From Pseudoflavonifractor phocaeensis (GTDB taxonomy: Bacteria; Bacillota; Clostridia; Oscillospirales; Oscillospiraceae), in assembly GCF_016901955.1 (NCBI RefSeq), contig NZ_JACJLC010000001.1, positions 62,001-126,000 of the forward strand: a DNA stretch of 64,000 bases, read 5' to 3'. This document shows positions 8,361 to 16,557 of this stretch, piece after piece. A program made the position numbers and the translations under genes. Below the pieces are notes generated by a model that saw only the letters and a list, made by a program, of their open reading frames with translations, ran no database searches and was not told where the DNA came from. How positions within the stretch are numbered: the first letter of the stretch is position 1; each line of letters opens with the position of its first letter.

Positions 8361-9590
8361 ATGGATCTCTCTGCTGTACATACTTCCTTTACCCGGCGGC
8401 GCTGGGTGTGTCTTATCGCCGCCATGGTCATTTGTGTGTGTGCCGGCTTCGGCTACGCCTGGAGTGTGCTCCAGAACCCCATTATCACCCGCTTTGGCTG
8501 GGCTGACTCCGGCGTGGCCTTAGCCTACACCATCACGGTGCTGTGCTCCACCATGGCGCCGCTGATCTTCGGAGGGGTGATCCGCCGGCTGTCCACCCGA
8601 CTTGGGGTGGTGGTGGGAGCGGTGCTCTTCGGGGTGGGCCTCTTCCTCACCGGGCTGATGACCCAACTCTGGCAGCTCTACCTGTTTTACGGCGTGATCG
8701 CCGGCCTGGGGGTGGGCTTTATCTACCCCAGCATGATGGCCTATGTGGTGCGGCTCTTCCCCGACCGGTCGGGCATGGCCTCCGGCCTGGGCACCGCCGC
8801 CTACGGCTCCGGGGCCATCCTGTGGGCCCCCACCGCCGCCGCCCTCATGGAGGGGGTAGGCATGACCCGGGCCTTTCAGGTGCTGGGCGTTCTGTTTGCG
8901 GCGGTGATCCTGGTGGGCTCCCTCCTGCTGGCCGATCCTCCCGAGGGATTCCAGACCGCTATGGCCCCCAGCCCAAACGGCACCCAGGGGGGGATCTCTG
9001 ACCTCCGCCGGGGGCAGATGGTGAGGACAGGCACCTTCTGGATCATGGTGATCGTTTTTACCTGTGGCCTGGTGGCTGGGGTCATCGTTATCAGTCAGGC
9101 ATCACCCATTCTCCAGCAATCTCTGGGCTACTCCTCTGCTACCGCGGCAATTTTCGTCAGCGTGTTTTCCGCCTGTAACATGGCGGGTCGATTCCTGTGG
9201 GGGAGCTTGTCGGACAAGCTGGGACTGGTAAACACCGCCGGCGCGGTCTTTCTGCTGTGCATACTGTCCATGGGCCTGCTGGCCGTGGTGGGTGCTGAGG
9301 TGCCGGTGCTGATACTCATGGGGGTGGCCGCCTCATGCTACGGAGGGCTGGCCTCCATCCTCACCCCACTTACCGCCAAAACCTTCGGGCCCCGGTACAT
9401 TACTGAAAACTACGGAGTGATGTACGTGGTGTTCGGCCTGGCCAGTCTCATCGGACCTAGCCTGGCCACTACCTTCAAGTCTATGGCAGGCGGCAGCTAT
9501 ACCGGCGCCTACCTCACCGCCGCAGTGCTGGCGGTGGTAGGGCTGATCCTCTCCCGCTTTTTGAAACCTGTAACCTCCAAAGGAGAATGA
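8361..9590 (+). CDS. MFS transporter, second carrier of locus 1
   Basis: A 409-residue protein with about twelve helices. It has the MFS duplicate-loop motifs GGVIRRLSTRLG (first half) and RFLWGSLSDKLGLVNTAG (second half), plus YPSMMAYVVRLFPDRSGMASGLG, again closest to the oxalate/formate-antiporter branch. It starts 12 bases after the dehydrogenase stop, with GGGAGG before the ATG, and ends one base before the CoA-transferase start. It is therefore embedded in the catabolic operon. Having two OFA-like carriers in one run suggests substrate uptake plus product export or exchange. Confidence 0.85.
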   Translation: MDLSAVHTSFTRRRWVCLIAAMVICVCAGFGYAWSVLQNPIITRFGWADSGVALAYTITVLCSTMAPLIFGGVIRRLSTRLGVVVGAVLFGVGLFLTGLMTQLWQLYLFYGVIAGLGVGFIYPSMMAYVVRLFPDRSGMASGLGTAAYGSGAILWAPTAAALMEGVGMTRAFQVLGVLFAAVILVGSLLLADPPEGFQTAMAPSPNGTQGGISDLRRGQMVRTGTFWIMVIVFTCGLVAGVIVISQASPILQQSLGYSSATAAIFVSVFSACNMAGRFLWGSLSDKLGLVNTAGAVFLLCILSMGLLAVVGAEVPVLILMGVAASCYGGLASILTPLTAKTFGPRYITENYGVMYVVFGLASLIGPSLATTFKSMAGGSYTGAYLTAAVLAVVGLILSRFLKPVTSKGE

Positions 9591-9591
9591 C

Positions 9592-10245
9592 ATGGAACTG
9601 AGTAAAGTACGTACCATCGAGCAGATCGTGGCCAGCTTCAAGGACGGCCAGATCATTGCCATCGGCGGCCAGACCAACCATTATATGCCCGAGCGGCTGA
9701 TCCAGTGCGTGCTGGACAGCGGTGCCAGGCATCTGACCGTGTATTCCATCGACTCCAGCGATCCCAATATGGGGGTCAGCCGACTTATCGAGGCGGGGGC
9801 GGTGGACAAGATGATCACTACCCACGTGGGCACCAACCCGCTTACCAATGTCCGCATCCAGAATGGCTCCTTGAAGGCGGAACTCATCCCTATGGGTACC
9901 TTCATCGAGCGCATTCGCTGCGGTGGCATGGGCCTAGGAGGCGTGCTTACCAAGACCGGCCTGGGTACCGTGGTGGAGGAGGGCAAGCAGATCATTGAGG
10001 TAGACGGTCAGCAGTATCTGCTGGAAACTGCCCTCCATGCCGACGTGGCTCTTACCCGCTGCCGCAAGGCTGATCCCCTGGGCAATTTGGCCTACCGGGG
10101 GAGCAGCGGACACGCCTCCCACCCGGTCATCGCCACCTGTGCCGACCTGTCCATCGTGGAGTGCGATCACTTCTGCGACCTGGGAGAGATCGGCCCAGAC
10201 GAGGTCAAGGTGCCCGGTATGTTCGTGGATATGATCCTGGTGTAA
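9592..10245 (+). CDS. 3-oxoacid/acetate CoA-transferase, subunit A
   Basis: A 217-residue CoA-transferase family I alpha subunit. The CoA-binding Gly-rich stretch GGMGLGGVLTKTGLGT and the tail block LHADVALTRCRKADPLGNL are both typical (AtoD/ScoA-like). It pairs with the subunit B gene 15 bases downstream. The likely reaction is transfer of CoA from an acyl-CoA to a keto acid. Next to BKACE and thiolase genes, the obvious acceptor is acetoacetate, giving acetoacetyl-CoA. It begins one base after the MFS stop, with AAAGGAG inside the end of the MFS gene. Confidence 0.88.
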   Translation: MELSKVRTIEQIVASFKDGQIIAIGGQTNHYMPERLIQCVLDSGARHLTVYSIDSSDPNMGVSRLIEAGAVDKMITTHVGTNPLTNVRIQNGSLKAELIPMGTFIERIRCGGMGLGGVLTKTGLGTVVEEGKQIIEVDGQQYLLETALHADVALTRCRKADPLGNLAYRGSSGHASHPVIATCADLSIVECDHFCDLGEIGPDEVKVPGMFVDMILV

Positions 10246-10260
10246 GGAGGAGGCAAGCAG

Positions 10261-10911
10261 ATGGACAACAGAAACTTTATCGCAAAGCGGGCTGCCGCCT
10301 ACTTCCAGCCCGGCGATGTGGTCAACCTGGGCATCGGTATCCCCAGCCTGTGCGGCAGCTACGCCGTGGACGGGGTGTTCTTCCAGAGTGAGAACGGCTT
10401 TATCGGCATCGGTCCTACTGTGAAGGAGGGGCTGATGAAGACCGAACGCTTTGTCAACGCCGGCGGCATCCCCTTTATCCCTGTGCCTGGCGCAAGCGCC
10501 TTTGACGTAGCTATGTCCTTCGGGGTGATTCGGTCCGGCCGGCTGGCTGCCACCGTGCTGGGCGGCCTTCAGGTGTCCGCCAAGGGCGATTTGGCCAACT
10601 GGGCCTCTCCAGGCCGGGCCTTTGGCATGGGAGGCGCCATGGACCTGTGTAACGGCGCCCGGAAGGTGATCGTGGCTATGGATCTGGTAACTAAGAACGG
10701 TGCGCCCAAGGTGGTCAACCAGTGTACCATGCCCCTCACCGCCATCCACTGTGTGGACCACATTGTCACCGACCGCTGCGTCATCGACGTGACTCCGGAG
10801 GGGCTGCTGCTCTCCGAGATCCGCAAGGGTCACACTGTGGAGGAGATCCAGGCGGCGGTGGAACCCACCCTTCTGGTGGCTCCCAATCTCATTGAAATGG
10901 AGGAAGACTGA
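10261..10911 (+). CDS. 3-oxoacid/acetate CoA-transferase, subunit B
   Basis: A 216-residue beta subunit. The catalytic glutamate that carries CoA is Glu44 in QSENGFIGIGP, matching the SENG motif of AtoA/ScoB/Ctf proteins. VNLGIGIPSL and the GAMDLCNGARKVIVAMDL block are also typical. It has GGAGGAGG 7 bases before the ATG, and its 3' end carries the ribosome site for the thiolase gene, so the three are one unit. With subunit A it should activate acetoacetate released by the BKACE reaction. Confidence 0.9.
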   Translation: MDNRNFIAKRAAAYFQPGDVVNLGIGIPSLCGSYAVDGVFFQSENGFIGIGPTVKEGLMKTERFVNAGGIPFIPVPGASAFDVAMSFGVIRSGRLAATVLGGLQVSAKGDLANWASPGRAFGMGGAMDLCNGARKVIVAMDLVTKNGAPKVVNQCTMPLTAIHCVDHIVTDRCVIDVTPEGLLLSEIRKGHTVEEIQAAVEPTLLVAPNLIEMEED

Positions 10912-10912
10912 C

Positions 10913-12085
10913 ATGGCAAGACCTCTGAGCAAAACTGTGGTAGTGGCTTATGGCCGCTCCGCTGTGGCAAAATCCGGAAAGAAAGGCGCTCTGCGGGAAC
11001 TTCACCCCATCGATATGGGTGGACTGGTGCTGAAGGGGGTAATGGAGAAGATCCCCCAACTGGATCCCGCCATGGTGGAGGACGTGATTCTGGGCTGCGC
11101 CATTCCCGAGGCCAAGCAGGGCCTCAACCCCGCCCGTCTGGTGGCCGCCCGTGCCGGCCTGCCCTACACCGCCTGCGGCCTCACTGTGGATCGGTTCTGC
11201 GCCTCCTCTCTTCAGGCTGTGGCCCTGGCCGCCTGGCAGATTGAGGCCGGCCAGGCTGACTGCATTGTGGCCGGTGGCATCGAGTCCATGACTGCCCTGC
11301 CCATGACCCTGGATCGGAGCGGTGACCGGGACCCCTGGCTGGTGGAGCACGATCCTGCTCAGTACATCTCCAACGGCGAGACCGCTGAGAACGTGGCCGA
11401 GAAGTACAATGTCACCCGGGAGGAGATGGACGCTCTGGCCCTGGCCAGCCATCAGAAGGCAGCCCACGCCCAGGACGCCGGTTACTTTGACGAGCAGATC
11501 ATCCCCTTGCCCGGGGTGGACGCCGAGGGCAATCCCATTGTTTTTGACAAGGACCAGGGTATCCGTCGGGACACCACCCTGGAGAAGATGGCATCCATGA
11601 AGCCCTGCTTCAAAGTGAATGGCCGGGTCACCGCCGCCACCTCCTCCCAGACCAGTGACGGCGCCGCCTTCCTGGTGCTCATGAGCCGGGACAAGGCCGC
11701 CCAGCTGGGCATTCAGCCCCTGGCCTCCTTCCTGGGCTTCTGTGTGGGCGGTCTGGACCCCGCTTACATGGGACTGGGCCCCATCTACGCCGTGCCCAAG
11801 GTGCTGGAGTACACCGGCCTCACCGCTGATGATATGGACGTCATTGAGCTCAACGAGGCCTTTGCCGCCCAGGTGAGCCCTTGTATCAAGGAGCTGGGGC
11901 TGAACCCTGAAAAGGTTAACCCCAACGGCGGTGCCATGGCCCTGGGCCACCCCCTGGGGGCCACCGGTGCAGTGCTCTCCTGCAAGGCCATCTCTGAGCT
12001 GCGGCGCACCGGCGGCAAGTACGCTATGGTGACTATGTGCATCGCCGGCGGCATGGGCGCCGCCGGGATCTTCCAGGCGGAATAA
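10913..12085 (+). CDS. Acetyl-CoA C-acetyltransferase (thiolase)
   Basis: A 390-residue thiolase. The nucleophilic Cys96 lies in DRFCASS, the active-site His block is GHPLGATGA and the second catalytic Cys is in MCIAGGMGAAG near the C-terminus. The length is normal for the biosynthetic/degradative thiolase II family. I use the ATG at 10913 (GGAGGA 8 bases upstream) instead of the in-frame TTG at 10892, which lies within the CoA-transferase gene. It would split acetoacetyl-CoA, or a longer 3-ketoacyl-CoA, to acetyl-CoA and so regenerate the acetyl-CoA used by BKACE. Paralogue at 51842-53032. Confidence 0.9.
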   Translation: MARPLSKTVVVAYGRSAVAKSGKKGALRELHPIDMGGLVLKGVMEKIPQLDPAMVEDVILGCAIPEAKQGLNPARLVAARAGLPYTACGLTVDRFCASSLQAVALAAWQIEAGQADCIVAGGIESMTALPMTLDRSGDRDPWLVEHDPAQYISNGETAENVAEKYNVTREEMDALALASHQKAAHAQDAGYFDEQIIPLPGVDAEGNPIVFDKDQGIRRDTTLEKMASMKPCFKVNGRVTAATSSQTSDGAAFLVLMSRDKAAQLGIQPLASFLGFCVGGLDPAYMGLGPIYAVPKVLEYTGLTADDMDVIELNEAFAAQVSPCIKELGLNPEKVNPNGGAMALGHPLGATGAVLSCKAISELRRTGGKYAMVTMCIAGGMGAAGIFQAE

Positions 12086-12134
12086 TATAACAACCTTACT
12101 TGAATATAACAAATTATCATTGGAGGTAACTGAT

Positions 12135-13151
12135 ATGGGTAAGCCTTTGGCTGATTACGTGAAACTCCCCCAGCTGGATGAGTACAAGGAGTGGTTCAAG
12201 GATTTTGCCGACCTGTACCGGGAGGACGGCATTCTCCAGGTTACCTGGAAAACCAACGATGGTCCTATGCACCACAGCGGCATGTCCCACCGGGCCATCA
12301 GCCAGCTGGTGCGCATCCTTTCCCTGGACAACCAAAACGAGATCATCATCTTTACCCACATCGGCGACAGCTGGATGACCGAGTCCGATCCCAACGGCTG
12401 GGATACCTACTCCAAGCTGCCCACCGAGCGGTTCCAGCATCAGTATTTTGACGACACCAATCTCATCAAGAACATGGTATTTGACCTGGACGTACCCACC
12501 ATCGGCGTGCTGCCCGGCCCCGGCTTTCACTGGGACTCCGCCATGCTCAGCGACGTGACCATCTGCTCCGACGATACCTGGATTGAGGTCCCCCACGCCC
12601 ACGGCGGTCTGGTGCCCGGCGACGGCATGGGCTTGATGGCCCAGCACTACTTCGGCACCAAGCGGGGCAACTACTATATGATGACCGCCCGCCAGTGGAC
12701 CGCTCAGCAGATGCTGGACTGGGGCATGGTCAGCGAGGTGGTGCCCAAGGACCAGGTCATGGCCCGGGCCTGGGAGATTGCCCGGATGTGGAAAACCATG
12801 CCCTATGAGAACCGTACCATCATGTCCAACCTGGCCAAGCGGCCCCTGAAAAAGCTGCTGGTGGACGATCTGAAGCTGCACACCGTGTCCGAGCAGTACG
12901 GCTCCCTGCTGCGCATCGCCGCCGGCGATATGGGCGACCGCAACGCTGCCCAGCAGGACGAGAAGTACATCAGCCAGACCAACGACTGGCGCTATTGCCA
13001 CGACTGGATGCAGCAGCCTCCCACCCGGGAGAGTTGGGCCGGGTTCCGCACCAAGCCCATCGAGTGGTTCAAGGAAGTGGAGGCCGGCCGCGAGGTTAAT
13101 CCCTTTGATCCCAGCCGTCCCGTTAAGCCATACCGCCCCGACGAGAAATAA
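12135..13151 (+). CDS. Crotonase-superfamily beta-diketone hydrolase, 6-oxocamphor hydrolase-like (copy 1)
   Basis: A 338-residue crotonase-fold protein. The core VPHAHGGLVPGDGMGL, then GTKRGNYYMMTARQ and WGMVSEVVPKDQV...RAWEIAR, matches my memory of Rhodococcus 6-oxocamphor hydrolase, which cleaves a cyclic beta-diketone by retro-Claisen hydrolysis. Its reported active-site residues His45, His122, His145, Asp154 and Glu244 line up with His52, His132, His154, Asp163 and Glu253 here. It is about 80 residues longer than that enzyme, with an extra N-terminal stretch and a Trp/Pro-rich C-terminal tail. GGAGG lies 8 bases before the ATG at 12135. An ordinary enoyl-CoA hydratase is less likely because the usual paired acidic residues are not evident. 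The alignment is from memory. Confidence 0.72.
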   Translation: MGKPLADYVKLPQLDEYKEWFKDFADLYREDGILQVTWKTNDGPMHHSGMSHRAISQLVRILSLDNQNEIIIFTHIGDSWMTESDPNGWDTYSKLPTERFQHQYFDDTNLIKNMVFDLDVPTIGVLPGPGFHWDSAMLSDVTICSDDTWIEVPHAHGGLVPGDGMGLMAQHYFGTKRGNYYMMTARQWTAQQMLDWGMVSEVVPKDQVMARAWEIARMWKTMPYENRTIMSNLAKRPLKKLLVDDLKLHTVSEQYGSLLRIAAGDMGDRNAAQQDEKYISQTNDWRYCHDWMQQPPTRESWAGFRTKPIEWFKEVEAGREVNPFDPSRPVKPYRPDEK

Positions 13152-13192
13152 GGACCGGTTTGCCGAAAGAATAGATACAGGAGGTTACGATC

Positions 13193-14206
13193 ATGGGAAA
13201 GCCTATGGCTGATTACGTAAAGCTGCCCGAGTTTGACGAATACAAAGAGTGGTTCAAGGATTTTGCTGATCTGAAGCGGGAGGACGGCATTGTGCAGGTC
13301 ACCTGGAAGACCAACAACGGCCCCATGCACCACAGTGGTATGTCCCACCGGGCCATGAGCCAGCTCACCCGCTGGCTGAGCCTGGACTATAAGAACGAGA
13401 TCATCATCTACACCCATATCGGCGACAACTGGATGATCGAGTCCGATGCCAACGGCTGGGAAACCTACTCCAAGCTGCCCACCGAGCGGTTCCAGCACCA
13501 GTATTTTGACGACACCAACCTGATCAAGAACATGATCTTTGACCTGGACGTGCCCACCATCGGCGCCATCCCCGGCTCTGGCTTCCACTGGGATTCCGCC
13601 ATGCTGTGCGACATCACTCTCTGCTCCGAAGATACCAAGATGGAGGTGCCCCACGCCCAGGGCGGCCTGGTACCCGGCGACGGCATGGGCCTGATGTGCC
13701 AGCACTACTTCGGCACCAAGCGGGGCAACTACTACATGATGACCTCCCGCCAGTTTACCGCCCAGCAGATGCTGGAGTGGGGCATGGTCAACGAGGTCCT
13801 GCCCAAGGGCAAGGTGCTGGAGCGTGCCTGGGAGATCGCCCGGATGTGGAAGACCATGCCCTATGAGAACCGTACCATCATGTCCAACCTGGCCAAGCGC
13901 CCCCTGAAGAAGCTGCTGATGGAGGACCTGAAGCTGCACACTGTCAGCGAGCAGTACGGTTCCCTGCTGCGCATCGCTGCCGGGGAGCTGGGTGATGAGA
14001 ACTCCGCCCAGCAGGACGAGAAGTACATCAGCCGTGTCAACGACTGGCGCTATGCTACCTGCGATATGGAGGAGCCCCAGACGGCCGAGTCCTGGCGCAC
14101 CATGCCCAAAAAGGCTACCGAGTGGTGGCAGAAGGTCAAGGCTGGCGAGATTGAGAATCCCTATGTGTTTGAACACAGCAACGAGCCTGAGGACTACGAA
14201 TTTTGA
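13193..14206 (+). CDS. Crotonase-superfamily beta-diketone hydrolase, 6-oxocamphor hydrolase-like (copy 2)
   Basis: A 337-residue tandem paralogue of the previous gene, nearly colinear over its first 290 residues. It has the same putative catalytic set (His52, His132, His154, Asp163, Glu253). It differs mostly in the tail after about residue 290 and at scattered positions lining the core: GSGFHWDSAMLCD against GPGFHWDSAMLSD, and VPHAQGG against VPHAHGG. AGGAGG lies 8 bases before the ATG. Retention of both copies with an intact catalytic set suggests a hetero-oligomer or two related substrates or stereoisomers rather than a decaying duplicate. Confidence 0.72.
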   Translation: MGKPMADYVKLPEFDEYKEWFKDFADLKREDGIVQVTWKTNNGPMHHSGMSHRAMSQLTRWLSLDYKNEIIIYTHIGDNWMIESDANGWETYSKLPTERFQHQYFDDTNLIKNMIFDLDVPTIGAIPGSGFHWDSAMLCDITLCSEDTKMEVPHAQGGLVPGDGMGLMCQHYFGTKRGNYYMMTSRQFTAQQMLEWGMVNEVLPKGKVLERAWEIARMWKTMPYENRTIMSNLAKRPLKKLLMEDLKLHTVSEQYGSLLRIAAGELGDENSAQQDEKYISRVNDWRYATCDMEEPQTAESWRTMPKKATEWWQKVKAGEIENPYVFEHSNEPEDYEF

Positions 14207-14208
14207 TT

Positions 14209-14249
14209 GACAGCGGGAGGCGGGGGCGCTGCCTCCGCCTCCCGCTGTC
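14209..14249 (+). other. Perfect 15-bp hairpin between crotonase copy 2 and BKACE
   Basis: Arms GACAGCGGGAGGCGG (14209-14223) and its exact complement (14235-14249) enclose an 11-base loop, starting 3 bases after the crotonase stop. No T-run follows. As with the 7186-7227 hairpin, it looks like an RNA-processing or stability element, or a leaky terminator that lowers downstream expression. Confidence 0.55.
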
Positions 14250-14299
14250 CTCTCCCTGCCCAAGAGCAGGATATTACACTGTTAAGGAGCTGAACAGCT

Positions 14300-15184
14300 A
14301 TGGCAAAGACCATCATTACCGCTGCCCTCACCGGCGCCGTTACTCCCGCGGGCTACAAGATCCCTGAGACCCCTCAGCAGATTGCCGACGAGGCCTATGA
14401 TGCCTGGAAGTTGGGCGCTGCCGTGGTCCATCTGCACATGCGGGCCGACGACGGCCTGGGCGCCATGGACAAGGAGAAGTTCCGTGAGACTATCCGCCTG
14501 ATCCGCAGCCATAAGGACTGTGATGTCATCATCAACTGCACCTCCTCCGGCGCCTCTCCCCAGCACCCCGCCACCGACGAGGAGCGCATGGCCCACCACA
14601 AGGAGTTGGCCGGTATCGAGATGGGCTCCTACGACGCGGGCTCTTTCAACTGGATGCCCGGCGGCGTATTCCTCAACACTCCCCAGTTCCTCCAGCAGCT
14701 GGGCGACGTGTATATGGAGAAGGGCACCAAGCCGGAGATCGAGATCTTTGACGCCGGTATGCTGGGCGTTGCCGACTACTTTGTGAAGAAGGGCCACCTG
14801 CCCACACCCTGCCACTATCAGTTCTGCCTGGGCGTGCTGGGCGGCATGCCCGCCACTGTGGAGAACCTGCTCTACCTGGTCAATCACATCCCCGCCGGTT
14901 CCACCTGGTCCGCCTTTGGCGTGGGCAAGGGCCATCTGCCCATTATGTTCGCGGCGCTGGCCCTGGGCGGCCACATCCGTGTAGGCATGGAGGACAACGT
15001 GGTCTTCGGCGTGGACGAGAACGGCAAGAAGATCATGGCCACCAACCACATGCTGGTGGAGCGGGCTGTGGCCGCTGTCAAGGCCTTCGGCAACACCCCC
15101 GCCACCCCCGCCCAGGCCCGTGAGATGTTAGGTATCCCCGCCTTTGACGGCCAGAAGGTGCGCTCCGCCCTGGGGATCGACTGA
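14300..15184 (+). CDS. BKACE, beta-keto acid cleavage enzyme (DUF849), copy 1
   Basis: A 294-residue TIM-barrel protein of the BKACE/Kce family. Signatures are ITAALTGAVTP at the N-terminus, the metal-binding H44-x-H46 in VVHLHMR, INCTSSG, IEIFDAGM and GGHIRVGMEDN, whose acidic residue completes the Zn site. Family enzymes condense a beta-keto acid with acetyl-CoA and release acetoacetate plus a new CoA thioester. That matches the adjacent CoA-transferase and thiolase genes. AAGGAGCTG lies upstream of the ATG. Specificity (3-keto-5-aminohexanoate, dehydrocarnitine, triacetate or other) cannot be read here. A close paralogue is at 49225-50094. Confidence 0.9.
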   Translation: MAKTIITAALTGAVTPAGYKIPETPQQIADEAYDAWKLGAAVVHLHMRADDGLGAMDKEKFRETIRLIRSHKDCDVIINCTSSGASPQHPATDEERMAHHKELAGIEMGSYDAGSFNWMPGGVFLNTPQFLQQLGDVYMEKGTKPEIEIFDAGMLGVADYFVKKGHLPTPCHYQFCLGVLGGMPATVENLLYLVNHIPAGSTWSAFGVGKGHLPIMFAALALGGHIRVGMEDNVVFGVDENGKKIMATNHMLVERAVAAVKAFGNTPATPAQAREMLGIPAFDGQKVRSALGID

Positions 15185-15186
15185 CC

Positions 15187-16140
15187 ATGTACATCCAGAG
15201 CGTATTGGGTCCGGTGGACACGGCGGAGCTGGGGCAGGTGCTGATGCATGAGCACATCAGCTGCGCCGACTGGTCTATGCGGATGAACTTTGGCCCCCGA
15301 TTCTATGAAGAGGACAAGGTGCTGGAGATGGCCCAGGGGATGCTGGGCAAGGCGGCGGCTATGGGAGTGCGCACCGTGGTGGACGGCACTCCGGTGAATC
15401 TTGGCCGGGACATCCATCTGATCCGGGAGACCGCCCGTCGCACCGGTCTGAACCTCATCGCTTCCACCGGCTTCTACTACCAGGAGGAGCCCTGGCTGGC
15501 CTTCCGGGAGGAGGAGCAGATCTATGACCTGCTGATGGGGGACTGTACCGACGGCATCCAGGGTACCGACAGCAAGCCGGGCATCCTGAAAGCCGGGGTG
15601 GGCCGGGCAGGCATCACGCCCCTCCTCCAGAAGATCCTTCACGCCACCGGCCGGGTGGGAGCCAGGACCGGTCTGCCCGTATTCTGCCACCACGACCCCT
15701 CCATTTGCAACGGCGGGGAGATCCTGGATCTGTTTGCCAGCTGTGGCATGTCTCCCAACCGGGTCATCCTGGGCCATAGCGGCGATACCACTGACCTGGG
15801 CTATCTCACCGCCATGCTGGAGCGGGGCTGCTGGCTGGGCATGGACCGCTTTGGTTTCTGCGACCGGGACCTGGGGTTGGAGCCCCGGGTGGACACCATC
15901 GCGGCGCTGTGCGAGAGAGGGTGGGGGCATCGCCTTCTCCTCAGCCATGATCTGGCGGCCTATCTGGCTTTCTGGGACAGCTGGGAGACCACCAAGAACT
16001 GCGACTACCTCAACCTGGAAGAGGACTTCACCTTCATCCACCGGCGGGTGCTCCCCGCCCTGAAGGAGCGGGGCCTGGAGCCCGCCGCGGTGGACAGTAT
16101 GCTCACCGCCAACCCCAGAGCGTTTTTTGAAGGGAACTGA
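15187..16140 (+). CDS. Phosphotriesterase-family metal hydrolase (lactonase-like)
   Basis: A 317-residue amidohydrolase-superfamily protein of the PTE/Php branch. Metal-site elements are visible in order: H21-x-H23 in LMHEHIS, a Lys in GILKAGVG that would be the carbamylated bridge, CHHDPS, LGHSGDT and the catalytic Asp in LLSHDLA. The family includes lactonases and amidases; true organophosphate activity is unlikely. It starts 2 bases after the BKACE stop and is the last gene of the run before a strong terminator. A lactone- or ester-opening step on the same substrate is the likely role. Confidence 0.82.
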   Translation: MYIQSVLGPVDTAELGQVLMHEHISCADWSMRMNFGPRFYEEDKVLEMAQGMLGKAAAMGVRTVVDGTPVNLGRDIHLIRETARRTGLNLIASTGFYYQEEPWLAFREEEQIYDLLMGDCTDGIQGTDSKPGILKAGVGRAGITPLLQKILHATGRVGARTGLPVFCHHDPSICNGGEILDLFASCGMSPNRVILGHSGDTTDLGYLTAMLERGCWLGMDRFGFCDRDLGLEPRVDTIAALCERGWGHRLLLSHDLAAYLAFWDSWETTKNCDYLNLEEDFTFIHRRVLPALKERGLEPAAVDSMLTANPRAFFEGN

Positions 16141-16155
16141 ATACGCCTCCTTGTC

Positions 16156-16198
16156 AACAGGGGGCCTGCCGCGCAGTTTGCGCGGCAGGCCCCCTGTT
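16156..16198. terminator. Strong bidirectional terminator ending locus 1
   Basis: A perfect 19-base stem (16156-16174 with 16180-16198) around a 5-base loop, with A/T ends in both directions. It separates the + strand catabolic run from the convergent DUF1667/flavoprotein operon. Confidence 0.9.
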
Positions 16199-16212
16199 TT
16201 GATTCTTGACCA

Positions 16213-16557
16213 TTACAGATCCCGGGTGGCCACAAAGGCCGCGCCGGTACCGCATACGTCGGCCACCACCACGTCTCCGGTGCGGACGGGAGCGGTGAGG
16301 GTCACCTTGTTCAGACAGTCCATTGCCTGAAATACCAGTTCCTTGGGAATGGGGCGGTCGGTCTTCACCGGGCAGCGGGGATGGAGGCCGCCCACGCAGC
16401 GGACGGTGGAGGTGACCACCCGGGTGGGATGGGTCAGCTCCTGCTTTCCGTATTCCGCCCCTCTGGGGCAGCGGTTGCCGGTAACGGCGCAGTCATGGTC
16501 CTCGTCCACCCGCAGGGTACAGCCCTGGGGACAGACGATGCAGATCAGTTCCTTCAC
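16213..16557 (-). CDS. DUF1667 Cys-rich protein of the GlpA-type trio
   Basis: A 114-residue protein with the DUF1667 pattern: CIVCPQGC near the N-terminus, GNRCPRG and RCVGGLHPRCPVKT. The Cys pairs suggest a metal or iron-sulfur site. It overlaps the preceding flavoprotein gene by 4 bases (ATGA type). This protein is commonly encoded third after a GlpA-like dehydrogenase and an FAD/NAD oxidoreductase, and probably serves as their small electron-transfer subunit. Confidence 0.8.
   Translation of the reverse strand: MKELICIVCPQGCTLRVDEDHDCAVTGNRCPRGAEYGKQELTHPTRVVTSTVRCVGGLHPRCPVKTDRPIPKELVFQAMDCLNKVTLTAPVRTGDVVVADVCGTGAAFVATRDL

Noticed and set aside
12120-12134. A TTG start five codons upstream of crotonase copy 1
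   Set aside because: The TTG overlaps the GGAGG ribosome site. Copy 2 begins at the equivalent MGKP position, supporting the ATG at 12135.
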